This document shows, piece by piece, positions 19,345-30,100 of a DNA stretch of 64,000 nucleotides (positions are counted from its first letter, which is position 1; each line of letters begins with the position of its first letter). A program made the position numbers and the translations under genes. Source of the stretch: Mycosarcoma maydis (Eukaryota > Basidiomycota > Ustilaginomycetes > Ustilaginales). Under the pieces are notes generated by a model that saw only the letters and a program-made list of their open reading frames with translations, did no database searches and was not told where the DNA came from. Location of the stretch: the NCBI RefSeq assembly GCF_000328475.2, contig NC_026480.1, positions 930,001-994,000 of the forward strand, written 5' to 3'.

Positions 19345-19560
19345 TGTGTGGTTGATGATGAAGATGGGCTGATGGTAGCTGAGTCCAAGCTCGATCAACA
19401 AGGAGATAAGATCTAGCTCGGAATTTAGATCTGTCCGACAACCGCGTCTTCATACTGCATAATCACATTCAAGATCAGGTTCTTCCTACATGATCGGGCG
19501 AACTTGGCTGACCGATTGATCATCAATCAACCGAGCCTCCACAGACCCGATCTTTTTTAA

Positions 19561-19583
19561 AAATCGTGAATTAATCACGAAAT
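19561..19583. repeat. GANTC heptamer pair, inverted
   Basis: The arrangement ATCGTGAATTAATCACGA is a near-perfect palindrome made from two oppositely oriented units. It could form a short hairpin or bind a symmetrical dimer. Confidence 0.7.
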
Positions 19584-19711
19584 GTTGGTGAATTTGACTC
19601 GGTGTTCAGCTAGCGGTGTTCAGCGAGCATCCAACTCTTGACTCTTCGCGAAACCCACGCGCTTGCCAATTTTGGAAATGAATAATCAATTGAAAAATAA
19701 GGAGGCAACTT

Positions 19712-19742
19712 CATCACGAATCTTGAATCGTGAATCTTGAAT
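19712..19742. repeat. GANTC heptamer array, degenerate
   Basis: Four consecutive degenerate units alternate between CGAATC, TTGAATC and GTGAATC forms. Confidence 0.65.
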
Positions 19743-20462
19743 GCAGTGAGCCCCTGAGTTTTGGATATCCTCGAGGCAAAACTTGACAGCTAACTTAACC
19801 CGAAGGAGCGTGTACCGTCCGTGAGAAGTTAGAACCTGTTTTTCAACCGGAGCAACTCACGACTATGCCGTCAGCTATCGGCTGCGCATGGCATTGGATG
19901 AACTCATAACTGGCCGGGATGATCGTACAGCGACAAAACGTAGACCTCAACGAAACAGGTGGATTTTGCGATATTGAAACAGGGAACCGATGCAGCGTAG
20001 ATCGGTCATCACCGCCGCTTGTGCAGATGATATGCAGGATACATGCACAACAACAGATCCCTGCGTCAGCAGGCGTACCTGCCTGTTTGGGCCAGTGAGC
20101 AGTCTATGATGGTGACGCTATCCCTCCTTCAGGTTCAAGATCGGAGTTCATCTTGGATTCTCTGTCATTAGCGCACTGCGCACCTCTCTACCCCCATCCA
20201 ATTTTCGAGTGCAGCAGACAACAGCCAGTGAGGAAGCTGAAGCTATGCAAGGCACTTTGAGTTAGTTAGAGCTTGAGATGTCGGATATCTACCCACCGAT
20301 GACATACCTATTGGCCTTGTCCTTAAACTGCCCAGACCCCTGAGTGTGTACCTCTTTCTACTCAACAACCACCTGTCCATCTTTTGTCTCCAACTTGTTC
20401 GTACTTGCACCCACCATCTCAACTCTCTTCTAACCTCCTTCATTCCATAAGGGTCCCACAGC

Positions 20463-22520
20463 ATGCCTTCCCGAATAGCCTCATCATCGACTTGCATGTC
20501 GACCCCGCCACCGAAGAAGAAAAAAGGGGGCTTCTTTGGTTGTTTTTCGAAAAGCGCCCTCGATTCGCTGCCTCGTAACGCGCGTGGCGATGCCGCCGCC
20601 ATCATTCGCCTTCAAGCCCAAGACGTCTTTCAGCATAACGCCGTTGCTTCGGACTCGTCAGCCGCAACAGCGGCAGTCACTCCGCTCACTGAAGAAAAGG
20701 GTCTTTTAAAGCTTGCCGAGCTAAAAAACGCAGATCCACATCTCCCTTCACCAGCATCGCCCATCACACCACTGTATGCACAGGAAGTGCTACATGGTGA
20801 TAGCGACCAACCGACAGATTTTGGGCAACAACACAACCAAGACAAAACAAACGAGAACGAGAACGAGAATGAAGAAGCACGCGACATTGTGCCTGATGAC
20901 GTCCCACTGTCGGGACCAGCACAAACCAACACGCCTGGCGCGATCAGGAGTCTTAGCGTCACAAGCAAGACTGGCCGTATCAGGCGCTCTCTCAGCCTCA
21001 AACGGAGCGGCAGCACCACTAGCGCTAATCTGATTGCACGTGCGCCACCGGTGAGCTCTGCCGATTTTGCTGATCTACCCGCTTTGTCGAGCTCTGCGTC
21101 TGATCTGACAGAGAGAGGCGATGTAACACAGGGGGATATGCTTTCGATCCGGAAAGCGAGGGGACGACACGAGACGGGGAATGAAAGCCTGTTCTTCGAT
21201 GCAAGCGAGGATCTAGCTTTTGATAATGTCCCCATACCACCTCCTTTGTTTCCCGTATCGGTGCGGTCAGAAGAAGATCCTAGCACACCACTCAAGAAGC
21301 GCACGTTGGCATTGTCGATGCCCGAATCGCACAGGATGCGAGCGGTGGAAGCGGCACTGGAAGGATCCACCGATTCCGTACGTTACCAGCCTGGTCCTAG
21401 GGCCAGCACTCCGAGGTTGGAATCTCCTTCACCCAGTAAAACTGCGTATACAGCCGAGCTCCAAGACCAGTGGCGCGAGAGAAGCCAAGACACTGTGACT
21501 GAGCTTGCTTCTGCAACCACGGCATCTCGAGGATTTTGGGATGCAGTACCGGAACTTGATAAATCACTCGGGCCTGGACGGACAATTCCGTTTCAGTATG
21601 TGACAAACATTGCACGACCTGTATCGATCGCCTCTCTTCGCTCGCTGGCTTGCCCCAACACTCCTCCACGAACGTCTTCACGACCCACCTCGCCCGATGG
21701 AGCGTACCATGGGCTGCGATCGACCAAGAGCTTCTCTGTATCTGCGCTCAAGAGGCAAGCGACTTTCAACGGCTTCCCACGGACATTCTTCCCTCCCTCA
21801 ACCCTCAAACACGTGCCAAGCACTGCCAGTCAGCAGCAACAGTCACGCAGAAAACCCGCTCCAGAAGTCACACCGTCGTTGATCATCCAGCACCGTGCCC
21901 GCCCTGAACAGCATCTGCTTGACAAGGACGATGTGAAAGAACAGGACGACGCGGAACGCCAACTTACCAGTCATGCTGGTCATGCTGGTCATGCTGCATC
22001 GCGTTCTCACACGTGTCCGAACTGCGGTGTGGTAGAGGAAACGCGCGATTTTGCGGCTTTCGTCAGCAAAGGCAAAGCATCTCGTCGAACGTCTGCAAAG
22101 CAGCAGACAATCAACAAGGCTCCGCAGACCGCAGCGACCGGCTCACTGCGCAAAAGCAAGTCGGCATTGCTCAAGCAAGACACGCTCGGTGAAAATACGT
22201 TGAAAAGATGGGGCCTAGCTGAGGCGTTCAAGTCAGCTCAGGCGCAAGAGCAAGAGCAACAGCTACAGCAGCAAGTGCAAGCACAAAAACCAACCAAGAA
22301 AATGGTCCCCGGTCCAGCCGGCGGATACATCACCGATACCGCTAACGTGCGATGGTGCAGCGCTTTGGACGAGATCAAGAAGGCCTTGGCTCTAGACGAG
22401 CCAGCTACCCAAGCTGAGCTCGACAAACAGAACGAGCAAGAGGCCAGCCTCCACAAAGAGACCTTGGCAGCGCTTGCGCAGGCGGACGCACTGCTCGCTC
22501 GACTCGGTGTTCAGACGTAG
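20463..22520 (+). CDS. Hypothetical Ser/Pro-rich protein
   Basis: This gene encodes 685 residues from the ATG at 20463, in one exon. A basic start (PPPKKKKGGFFGCFSKSA) is followed by long Ser/Thr/Pro-rich, probably disordered sequence. Local repeats include NENENENE (residues 130-138) and three copies of a 9-bp unit encoding GHA (bases 21973-22002). A CPNCG motif follows (SHTCPNCGVVEETRDF), which could be half of a zinc-binding site. Near the C-terminus a Gln-rich segment (QEQEQQLQQQVQAQ) precedes KMVPGPAGGYITDT and a short conserved-looking helix region. I recognise no family. The Cys in GFFGCFSK might be lipidated, but that is speculation. Confidence 0.75.
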   Translation: MPSRIASSSTCMSTPPPKKKKGGFFGCFSKSALDSLPRNARGDAAAIIRLQAQDVFQHNAVASDSSAATAAVTPLTEEKGLLKLAELKNADPHLPSPASPITPLYAQEVLHGDSDQPTDFGQQHNQDKTNENENENEEARDIVPDDVPLSGPAQTNTPGAIRSLSVTSKTGRIRRSLSLKRSGSTTSANLIARAPPVSSADFADLPALSSSASDLTERGDVTQGDMLSIRKARGRHETGNESLFFDASEDLAFDNVPIPPPLFPVSVRSEEDPSTPLKKRTLALSMPESHRMRAVEAALEGSTDSVRYQPGPRASTPRLESPSPSKTAYTAELQDQWRERSQDTVTELASATTASRGFWDAVPELDKSLGPGRTIPFQYVTNIARPVSIASLRSLACPNTPPRTSSRPTSPDGAYHGLRSTKSFSVSALKRQATFNGFPRTFFPPSTLKHVPSTASQQQQSRRKPAPEVTPSLIIQHRARPEQHLLDKDDVKEQDDAERQLTSHAGHAGHAASRSHTCPNCGVVEETRDFAAFVSKGKASRRTSAKQQTINKAPQTAATGSLRKSKSALLKQDTLGENTLKRWGLAEAFKSAQAQEQEQQLQQQVQAQKPTKKMVPGPAGGYITDTANVRWCSALDEIKKALALDEPATQAELDKQNEQEASLHKETLAALAQADALLARLGVQT

Positions 22521-22824
22521 ACTTACCCTATTCTCACAGAACGATATTAACTAACTATTACAACTTGTTCAAACGCAAGCAATCGCTCAATCGTGAATGA
22601 TGATCGGATCAAGCGCGCCAGAGGCTCAGAGTGAAATTCGTGCGCGGGTTTCGGTTGAAACCAAAATCGAGCAGCTGCAAGTCATCTACAACAAAGCTGT
22701 ATTGAAGCACACAGGGTGAACGCGAAGAGGAGGATCACGAATAAACAAATACAAAGTCAACAGCTACCACCTTAAAGGTAGAGCACGAGTGAGTTTTTGG
22801 CCAAGACAACTAAGCACGATATCC
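22521..22824. other. Convergent intergenic region, 304 bp
   Basis: This is the 3' side of two convergent genes. It contains one GTGAATG-type heptamer unit near 22592. I see nothing else. Confidence 0.5.
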
Positions 22825-24729
22825 TTAACGAGCGGTACCGGTAACGTGTTCGACCTCGTCCTGTGCGGCAACAGGACCTTGACGAGGAACCTCAACAGGC
22901 GAAAAAGACGGGCTTCCTGTAGAGTGTTTCTCATTCGCCGAGCTAGTAGAAGCTCTTGCCTCGACGTCATCGTTGGCGCCATACATGGCGCTCCTCTCGT
23001 TCTCCAGTTGCTCCTGACGCTCTTGTGCCAGCCTCTGGGTCTCCCTCCTACCTTCGAGGTAGAACTCGATCTCATCGTCGGTCATCTGCCAGAACTTCAG
23101 GTTGCCGCTCAACAGCTTTCGCATCCAAGGAGGTACGATGGCCATGAAACCAGTGGTGTCGTCGTTGGCCGAGACCATGCGCGCACCCCAGGGCTCCTTC
23201 ATGGTATCCCATCCATCGGGGACCAATTGTCCGCGGGAGAGCTTGAGGATGATCCACGGGATGCCGTTCAGAGCAATATAGCAGCAGATACCGGCGATAA
23301 GACCGTAGGCGATATTGAAGAAGAGAGGGATGCCGACGATGGTGACAAAGGCGGGGATGGCATCACCAACGTACGACCAGTTGACCTGAGCCGTGTTGGA
23401 AGCCATCATGGATCCAACAATGACCAGGGTAGAACCGGTCGCCCACGAAGGGAACGAGGCGAAAATGGGAGCAAAGAAGAGTGAGAGGAAGAACATGAAA
23501 CCAGTGACCAGACCCGTGATTCCAGTTCGACCACCTTCAGCGATACCGGATGCCGACTCGACGAAAGCCGTGTTGGGCGAGCAACCGACGAGCGAGCCGA
23601 TCGAGATAGCGACAGCATCCGAGAGGTAGGCAGCCGAGGAACCTTCAAAGTCACCGGTGCGGGCGTCCATGAGACCGGCGTGGCTGGCCATGGCGTACAG
23701 AGTACCGGTGGTGTCGAGCAGATCAATGTAGAGGAACGAGATGAGAGCGTACCACACCTTGCCGTTGCTGTAACCGGACCAGTCGATGTTCTTGGGACCA
23801 AGCATGCCGAGACCGTTCCAGTTAGCGACCTTCTTGAAGTAGTTGAAAGCATCGTCGCCCATAGGAGTGTGAGGGAAGAGAGTGACAGCGGTGTTTCGAG
23901 GCCACGAAACGATCGAGACGAGAAGAATGCCAATGAGGAAAGCACCTTTGACACGGTAAAGAAGCATGAGGGCAGTAAAGACACCACCGAGCATGACGCC
24001 GAGCCAGACGGTTGGAGCTTGAAGTTTGTGGCTGACACAGAAGCCCGTCTCGGGGTCCTCGTACTTAGCAGGGCAACCGGCGAGACCGATGAGATCAGAA
24101 GTATTGCCACCAATAACACCGAGACCGTTGGGGCCGAGACCGATGAAGGCGAGGAAGATACCGATACCGGCACCGGTGCTCAACTTGATGCTGTGGGGCA
24201 GCAGACGGGCAAGCCACTGTCGGATACCAAAGAGCGAAAGCAGGAAGAAGATCCAACCTTCGAGCCAAACAGCCGAGAGAGCCTGACTATAAGGGATGAT
24301 ACCAGTACCCGCTACACCAACGATAGTGAAGGCAAAGTAGGCGTTGACACCGAGACCAGGGGCGAGACCAAGAGGCATGTTGGCAAAGAGAGCCATGAGC
24401 ACCGTGCCGACACACGCCGAAACGGCGGTCGAGAAGACGTAGTCGCGGTTGAGCACGGACACACACTGCTGGTACGCGGCATCGTTAGCACAGACTGGGT
24501 CGGCAGCGGTGTTGGCGCACTCGCAAGGACCGCCGGACGAGCTGAGAATACTCGCGTTAACCGAGAGAATGTAGGCCATGGCAGCAAAGGTGACGAGACC
24601 GGCACGAATCTCGGTGAGGAAGCGCGAGCCGGGTCGCGAAAGGGGATGCCCGGAACCATCGAGTCGGAAGTAGTAACCAACGGGGGAGGTGGCCACCGCC
24701 CTGTTGATGCTGTTGATGAATCGGTCCAT
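22825..24729 (-). CDS. AzgA-type purine (adenine/guanine/hypoxanthine) permease
   Basis: The ATG at 24729 gives 634 residues, the usual length for fungal AzgA transporters. The protein is a polytopic membrane protein with about 12-14 spans. Diagnostic stretches are LTEIRAGLVTFAAMAYILSV near the N-terminus, GLAPGLGVNAYFAFTIVG, and a segment with SLVGCSPNTAFVESASGIAE followed by GGRTGITGLVTG, which form the substrate site in the AzgA/NCS2-like fold. The extracellular loop holds paired cysteines (GPCECANTAADPVCAND), as in fungal members. It should import purine bases by proton symport at the plasma membrane. The C-terminus is cytosolic and charged. Confidence 0.94.
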   Translation of the reverse strand: MDRFINSINRAVATSPVGYYFRLDGSGHPLSRPGSRFLTEIRAGLVTFAAMAYILSVNASILSSSGGPCECANTAADPVCANDAAYQQCVSVLNRDYVFSTAVSACVGTVLMALFANMPLGLAPGLGVNAYFAFTIVGVAGTGIIPYSQALSAVWLEGWIFFLLSLFGIRQWLARLLPHSIKLSTGAGIGIFLAFIGLGPNGLGVIGGNTSDLIGLAGCPAKYEDPETGFCVSHKLQAPTVWLGVMLGGVFTALMLLYRVKGAFLIGILLVSIVSWPRNTAVTLFPHTPMGDDAFNYFKKVANWNGLGMLGPKNIDWSGYSNGKVWYALISFLYIDLLDTTGTLYAMASHAGLMDARTGDFEGSSAAYLSDAVAISIGSLVGCSPNTAFVESASGIAEGGRTGITGLVTGFMFFLSLFFAPIFASFPSWATGSTLVIVGSMMASNTAQVNWSYVGDAIPAFVTIVGIPLFFNIAYGLIAGICCYIALNGIPWIILKLSRGQLVPDGWDTMKEPWGARMVSANDDTTGFMAIVPPWMRKLLSGNLKFWQMTDDEIEFYLEGRRETQRLAQERQEQLENERSAMYGANDDVEARASTSSANEKHSTGSPSFSPVEVPRQGPVAAQDEVEHVTGTAR

Positions 24730-25774
24730 TGCAATTGTATGTCTATGCCTCAGAGGTAAATGTTCTATCCTGCAGCAAGAGGAGGTGGTGATGACGGCAC
24801 AGATAGTTTCGCCCAAACAAATCGGAGGAGGTGGCGTATCGAGGCCTGACAGTCAGTCAAGTCTCGAGTCTAGGGAGGGGATGGGCCCGAAAGGGAGGGA
24901 GAGGCGAGGTGGAGAGGAGCAGGTCAGTCGAGGGGAAAGATGAGGAGGAAGGATGCAAAACAGGTTGAGGTTAAGTAAAAAAAAATGCGGAGGGTTATTC
25001 GGGTGTGGCAAGGGGGCTTAGGGAAGAGGGTCGTGGCGAGCTTCTCATTCGTTGTTTGGACTGAACTGTAGGGATATCAAGGGGCAACCAATCAGACGGT
25101 GTCGCGGAAAGAATTGTTAACGTTAGTAGCAGATCTGGTTTCCGGTTCTTGACCACATGCTTCCGAACGATGTGCACACCTGCTGCCGATGAGCCAAGTA
25201 GAGGTGCAGAAAGAGAGAGAGAGGGATAAATGGGTGCCGTAAGGCTGGTAAGAAGGTCCCAGTCCTGGGCACAAACGCCAGTGTCCGTCGCGACAACAGC
25301 GTGAGAGGTGCATGGCTACCCAAATTGTGAATTGACTGGAATACGCCAACTTATCTATGATTTAAATTAACAACAGAGATAAAACAACGGCCAACGGCTA
25401 AATCCGTGACGTGGCTATCTCTCCTCTGTCCCTGCGTCAACATGTACCTGAGACTTTGAGCGTGGAGTGGGCTTTTGAAAGCTTTGCAGATGTCCGAGCT
25501 TCGATCAGAGTTAACTAAGCAAGCTTTGAGTCGACTTCACCAGAGCTTCGTTGTCCAATTTGAGGGTACTGGTGGAACGAGTCGTGCCGGAATGAAACAC
25601 CAAAAAAAAAAATTGACCGTCGCACAGACAGAGTTGGTGCATAGGCAACAATCGTGAATTTGTGCGAGTCCTGAAAAATTGAAAAGGTTTTTCAGGTTTG
25701 GATTTTCCATTTCGACAAGCTCTATAGCCTTTGGCAGCGGAGCCAAGGTTCGTCTGTCAAACAGCGCTCCGATC

Positions 25775-26140
25775 CTACTCTGCCCGTTTGCGTGCGATCG
25801 GAGCGCAACCTCCATCTTGCAGCACAAGCTTGGTGACCCATGGCAAAGTTAAGCTCGATCCGGCAAGCGCGGCGAAAAGCATGTCACAGGGACACATTGG
25901 TGCTGGCTTCGAACGCATACAAGCTGCAAAAACCTTCCCTTGCACCTCGGTTGCCGTTAGCTTCTGCATGTGGTTGGAGGGTTGAGGCACAGCGATTTTC
26001 GATGCAGTGCTCAACAGCCTTCTCTGCCCACGACTAAAGTCGAAGCCCCCGACGGAGCGTTCAAGATAAGCGAACGGCGTGTAAGCTCTCGAACTCACGA
26101 TTCGGCTGCCTCTTTTCGGAAGGAGCAGAATTGAGCGCAT
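25775..26140 (-). CDS. Possible small hypothetical protein, 121 aa
   Basis: This frame has an ATG at 26140 and no in-frame interruption to 25775. The first 50 residues are rich in Arg, Ser, Leu and Ala (MRSILLLPKRGSRIVSSRAY) and resemble a mitochondrial presequence. The rest has several Cys (AACMRSKPAPMCPCDM) but no known domain. It lies in the middle of an unusually long gap and may be the 5' exon of a longer gene, an orphan gene or chance. A heptamer array begins 21 bp upstream of the ATG. Confidence 0.25.
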   Translation of the reverse strand: MRSILLLPKRGSRIVSSRAYTPFAYLERSVGGFDFSRGQRRLLSTASKIAVPQPSNHMQKLTATEVQGKVFAACMRSKPAPMCPCDMLFAALAGSSLTLPWVTKLVLQDGGCAPIARKRAE

Positions 26141-26160
26141 TTTGAATTTTCACGACAGCA

Positions 26161-26209
26161 AATCGTGAGTCATGAGTCGGGAATCGTGAATCGTAAATCG
26201 TGAATCGAG
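26161..26209. repeat. GANTC heptamer array, seven units
   Basis: Seven consecutive degenerate heptamers occur in perfect 7-bp register: AATCGTG, AGTCATG, AGTCGGG, AATCGTG, AATCGTA, AATCGTG, AATCGAG. The ATC or GTC core is kept while the linker and the central base vary. Confidence 0.85.
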
Positions 26210-27145
26210 CTCAAACAACGGGCATGTGAGCCGAGTTGCCACCTTGACCAAAAAACATTCACGAATCGAAATGTCTTTGACTCTTCGGCCAGAAACAGCT
26301 ATAATTCGGCACAAACACCATCGCCATGTCTCGTCTTTGATACCGAATCACATACATCTTGCCGGCTGATCATCTTTGGCAGCGACCGAGACGGAGTTTG
26401 ACGACAACGATAAGGCTGTTCCAAGGCGCATAAATCAACTTGATCTCCAACCAATGACGAAAGCATGTCGACATCTACGAGGTTTGGTGGCCAATGACAA
26501 GACGCTGATTCTGGCTTGCGTGGGCGTCTCGGCGATCTCCGAGATTTTATCTCTTCGATGCTTTGCATCCTAGTCACTGATTCTTTGAAGCAGCTCCTTC
26601 CCCATTTTTGGGCTGTCTACGCTCACACCCCTTTCAGCAGTCTAGAACAACAGTCTGATGCCAAAGCAGCTTGCTTCCCGTGGTGTAAATTAGAACACCG
26701 CATAAGGGTATAGATAAGGAAGCCCAGCTGCTTATCACCCACCTGTTACCCCGCACTCACGAATCGAGACCGTTCCCTTTCCCCTCCACTCCCCTTTGGT
26801 TCGCTTTGTCTGGGTTTGAGCTTGTAACAATACGTCGGTCCACTCTGTAAGCGAAGCTGTCAGATAAGCTCGTATAGAATCATGGTAAGGACATCATTAT
26901 GCCTGCAACCGCGACATGGAATCGGTTCAAGTCCCGCGTGCTGTGACCAGGACCGTGCCATTCGTGATTGTCGCTCGGACTTGGCCGAAATGATTAAGAA
27001 GGTCTCCCTACCATTCACATTGCCAAAAATCGATACGTTCATCCTTCGACCGATGAATTGTATCGATATCATATCGTGAATTTCGTACTCTACATGCACT
27101 AGACAAAACAGGACAAAAGCAGACGCTAGCCATCATTGACAGCAA

Positions 27146-30100
27146 TCACACACATTTCTGCTCGGCAGCCAGCGCCCAGAATTCGCCGCGCTGCTTGAGA
27201 AGCTCCCCGGGGCTGCCCAACTCGATGGCACGACCAGCCGACATGCAGATAATCTGGTCAAAGTCAATGACCGTTGCGATCCTGTGAGCAACAGCAATGA
27301 CGGTAGTGTTCGCGAAGTGCTTGGCCAGCACGCTCTGAACCGCCGCATCGGTGTCCACATCCATCGCACTCGTCGCTTCGTCCAGTACTAAGATGCTACG
27401 CTTTCGGAGCAAGGCTCGTGCCAGCGAGAGCAACTGTTTTTGACCCGAGCTGATGAACGATTCACCCGTGAGTAGCATCTCGTCCAACTTGTTCTCCTGC
27501 TTTTTGACAAATTCGCCCAAGTGACACTTATGAAGTGCATCCCACAGCTCAGCTTCCGTGCAAATGCCTTCTGGATCCAAGTTTTCGCGAATCGTAGCCG
27601 CTAACACCAAAGGGTTCTGGGGAACGATGGTCATCTGTGAGCGAAGCTGGCGCGCTGGGATGGTAGATATACTCTGACCATCGATTCGAATCGTGCCCGA
27701 TCGCATCTCGATCATGCGAAAGAGCGCAAGCAGCGTCGTACTTTTTCCACTCCCCGATCGTCCTACCAGCCCGAGGCGCTTGCCGGCAGCCAGGTTGAAG
27801 CTGAGCTCCTTGACTGCAGGCTCGAGCTCGGCAGAGTAGGACACAGTGACGCGGTCGAACTCGATGTCGCCTTGGATTGCAGCTGGCTCGATGGTAGCAT
27901 TGTCGTCTTGCTTGTTTTTCTGGCTCGTAAATACGGCGGCATCCGCTTCAGGCTCGAGTTCGCTAAATTCGCGCACGCGCTCCAATGCCACACCAGCAAT
28001 CTCTACCTCAGTGTAGCTGATCACAGTGTGATTCAGCAATTCACCGATTTGAGTCGCTTGCACTAACGCAACACCGAGCAGACCAGCCTGCGACGAGTGG
28101 CGCATCGCTACCACAATCAGTACTAGAACCACATTGATGATGGTGGTCAGCATCAGCAGCCACGTCTGTAGCCAACGTCGTACCGCAAACAAGTGGTAGT
28201 AAGGCGTTTGCGACAGATCCAGAGATCGAGTGTTGAGCTCCAGCAGAGATGCTTCGCGCTTGAGCCCTCGCACCGTCGCCAGGCCTGATGGAGAGGATGT
28301 TTCAGAGAAGAGCGAGTAGAGCGGGCTCTTGCATGACATCTCTAGTCTCCTCAGCTGGCGACTTGAAGGGATGTAGAGGCGCTGCAAAGCCCACGAAAGA
28401 GCAATCAATCCCACTGCTAGCACAGACAAGTAAGGCGCTGGTATCACCATGGTGACCAGTGCGCCAACCACTGAAAATGTGATGTACGCCGCGTTTACGA
28501 GAGCCTGTGTGAAGGTCTGATCAATGTTGAACAGATCTTGCGAGAAGCGATTGATGATCTGGCCTGGGCTCCACTTGCTGAAGAACGACAAAGGTGCTGA
28601 AAGCACCCCCTTGAGCTGAGCAGCATGAAGCCTGTTGCCTGCCGACTCTGCGCAGCTGGTTTGAAACATCCAAAAACCCACAGCCAGGAAGATAGGGTTC
28701 AGTGGAATCAGACAAGCATAGCCTGCCAGCCAACCACCCCAGTCCCGGAAGCGATGTCTTTGTTGAGCTTCGGCCCATGCTTGCAGGTAGTATGACGGCG
28801 CCAAGGAAGCTCCAGAACCGGCAACACATAATACAACAAAGATGCTGACCTTTCCGAGACCCGCGGCTTTGAACCAATTGGCGTATACTCTCCATCCAAC
28901 CGCGCCTGTCATGACGGTTTCGGTCTTTTCCGGAACGGCGTTCTTGACCGGCTTGTTTCTCGTCTGGTCGGTCAAAGGCGTTGCCCGCTGAGAGTCGAGG
29001 CTTGCACGCGAGATCGCATCTTTGCCCTTCATCGAGAGCTCCTCATAACGACCCTGCTCGGCAATCTTGCCTCCGTCGATTCGGACGATCAGCTGCGCGT
29101 GATGGAGAAGGTGAACAGCGTTGGTGGCCATGACAACTGTCTTGCCTTGCAAAACACCAGAGGGGCCCATCAGAGATCGCCACATGTGCGCAGCCGTCTC
29201 TGCATCGAGGGCGCTGGTGATGTCATCGAAAAGGAAAACCTCAGCATCACTGTAGACGGCTCGAGCTACCGCAACGCGCTGTCGCTGACCGCCGCTAAGC
29301 GCGCTCGCCGGAGTAGCATCACCCCCTTGTAAGCCGTCAATATCTTCAGTGAGAGCGCAGGTACGGAGTGCAGTGACGTACCGCTCTTCATCGTACTCGC
29401 CTGTGGCAAAGATGATATTTTCGCGAATCGATCTGTTCTCTTGCAGCCACACATCTTGACTGACATAGGCAACACGATCGGCGAGAAGAGGTAGCTGTTG
29501 TGTGCCCTTGATCAGATCCGACTCGCCGAGAATCGCCTGTAACAACGTCGATTTGCCCTGGCCCAATCGACCACAGATCATGGTGAGGGCGCCAGCCGGG
29601 ATCTTGAGATTGACGTTTGCAAGCACTACCTCTTGTGACCAACCCAAATCGGCATTGACAAACGTAGCAGCATGCCCATGTGTGGTAGCCCCGGTGCTGG
29701 CATGAGCGGCCTGACTGGCGAGACCCTGATCGACGGCGTCTTGGATGTCAGGCTTATCTTGGCCGTTGAGGAACGCTTCGATGCGGATCATGCTTGCCCG
29801 AGCTTGTAAGAGGAAGCTATACTGTTGTCCAATGTTAAGCAGGGGAGATTGCAAAATACCGAAAATGGTAAGAGTAGTGAAGACTGTGTTGAGGTCGAAC
29901 CGATTGGAGCCGCTCAGTTTGTCGACCATGATGAGCGTCACGAATGTTGACAGGCCCAAGAGCTCACCAGTGCAGTTTGTAAAGACGACCACGCCTGTGA
30001 GTTGTTTCATCAGGCCGCTACGCCTGACCAGCTCCTCGGCACGGAGTTTTTGGACCTTGGCAGCCAGCAAGTCCTCATACGCGGAGAATTTGACGCCTCG

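Larger units (their letters stand above)
19345..20462. other. Divergent intergenic region, 1.1 kb
   Basis: This separates the epimerase (minus) from the Ser-rich gene (plus). I see no gene. It holds two heptamer-array loci (19561-19583 and 19712-19742). The last 150 bp before 20463 are pyrimidine-rich, as expected of a fungal 5' UTR or promoter. Confidence 0.6.
24730..27145. other. Gene-poor region, 2.4 kb
   Basis: The first part is the purine permease promoter, with a long polypurine stretch on the plus strand (about 24855-24960). The rest holds only short frames, the best of which is listed separately at 25775-26140. A dense heptamer array lies at 26161-26209 with further single units near 25652, 26097, 26260, 26760 and 27072. 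I see no conserved domain. Confidence 0.5.

Noticed and set aside
18409..19416. 335-codon plus-strand frame opposite the hexose-6-phosphate epimerase
   Set aside because: It mirrors a well-recognised gene on the other strand and has no domain of its own; high GC and codon bias create such shadows.
20630..21370. 246-codon minus-strand frame inside the Ser-rich hypothetical gene
   Set aside because: Its Ser/Leu-rich content is what antisense of Ser/Arg codons gives, and no motif is present.
23406..24759. Long antisense and shifted frames within the purine permease
   Set aside because: Both overlap a permease with clear transporter motifs; the frames are low-complexity Ser/Val/Thr or Glu/Asp/Thr strings.
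26161..26209. CRISPR-like array
   Set aside because: The units are 7 bp with no unique spacers, and the genome is eukaryotic.
26880..26950. Possible tRNA on the plus strand around GGTTCAAGTCC (26924-26934)
   Set aside because: The would-be T stem has mismatches and no acceptor or anticodon stem pairs.
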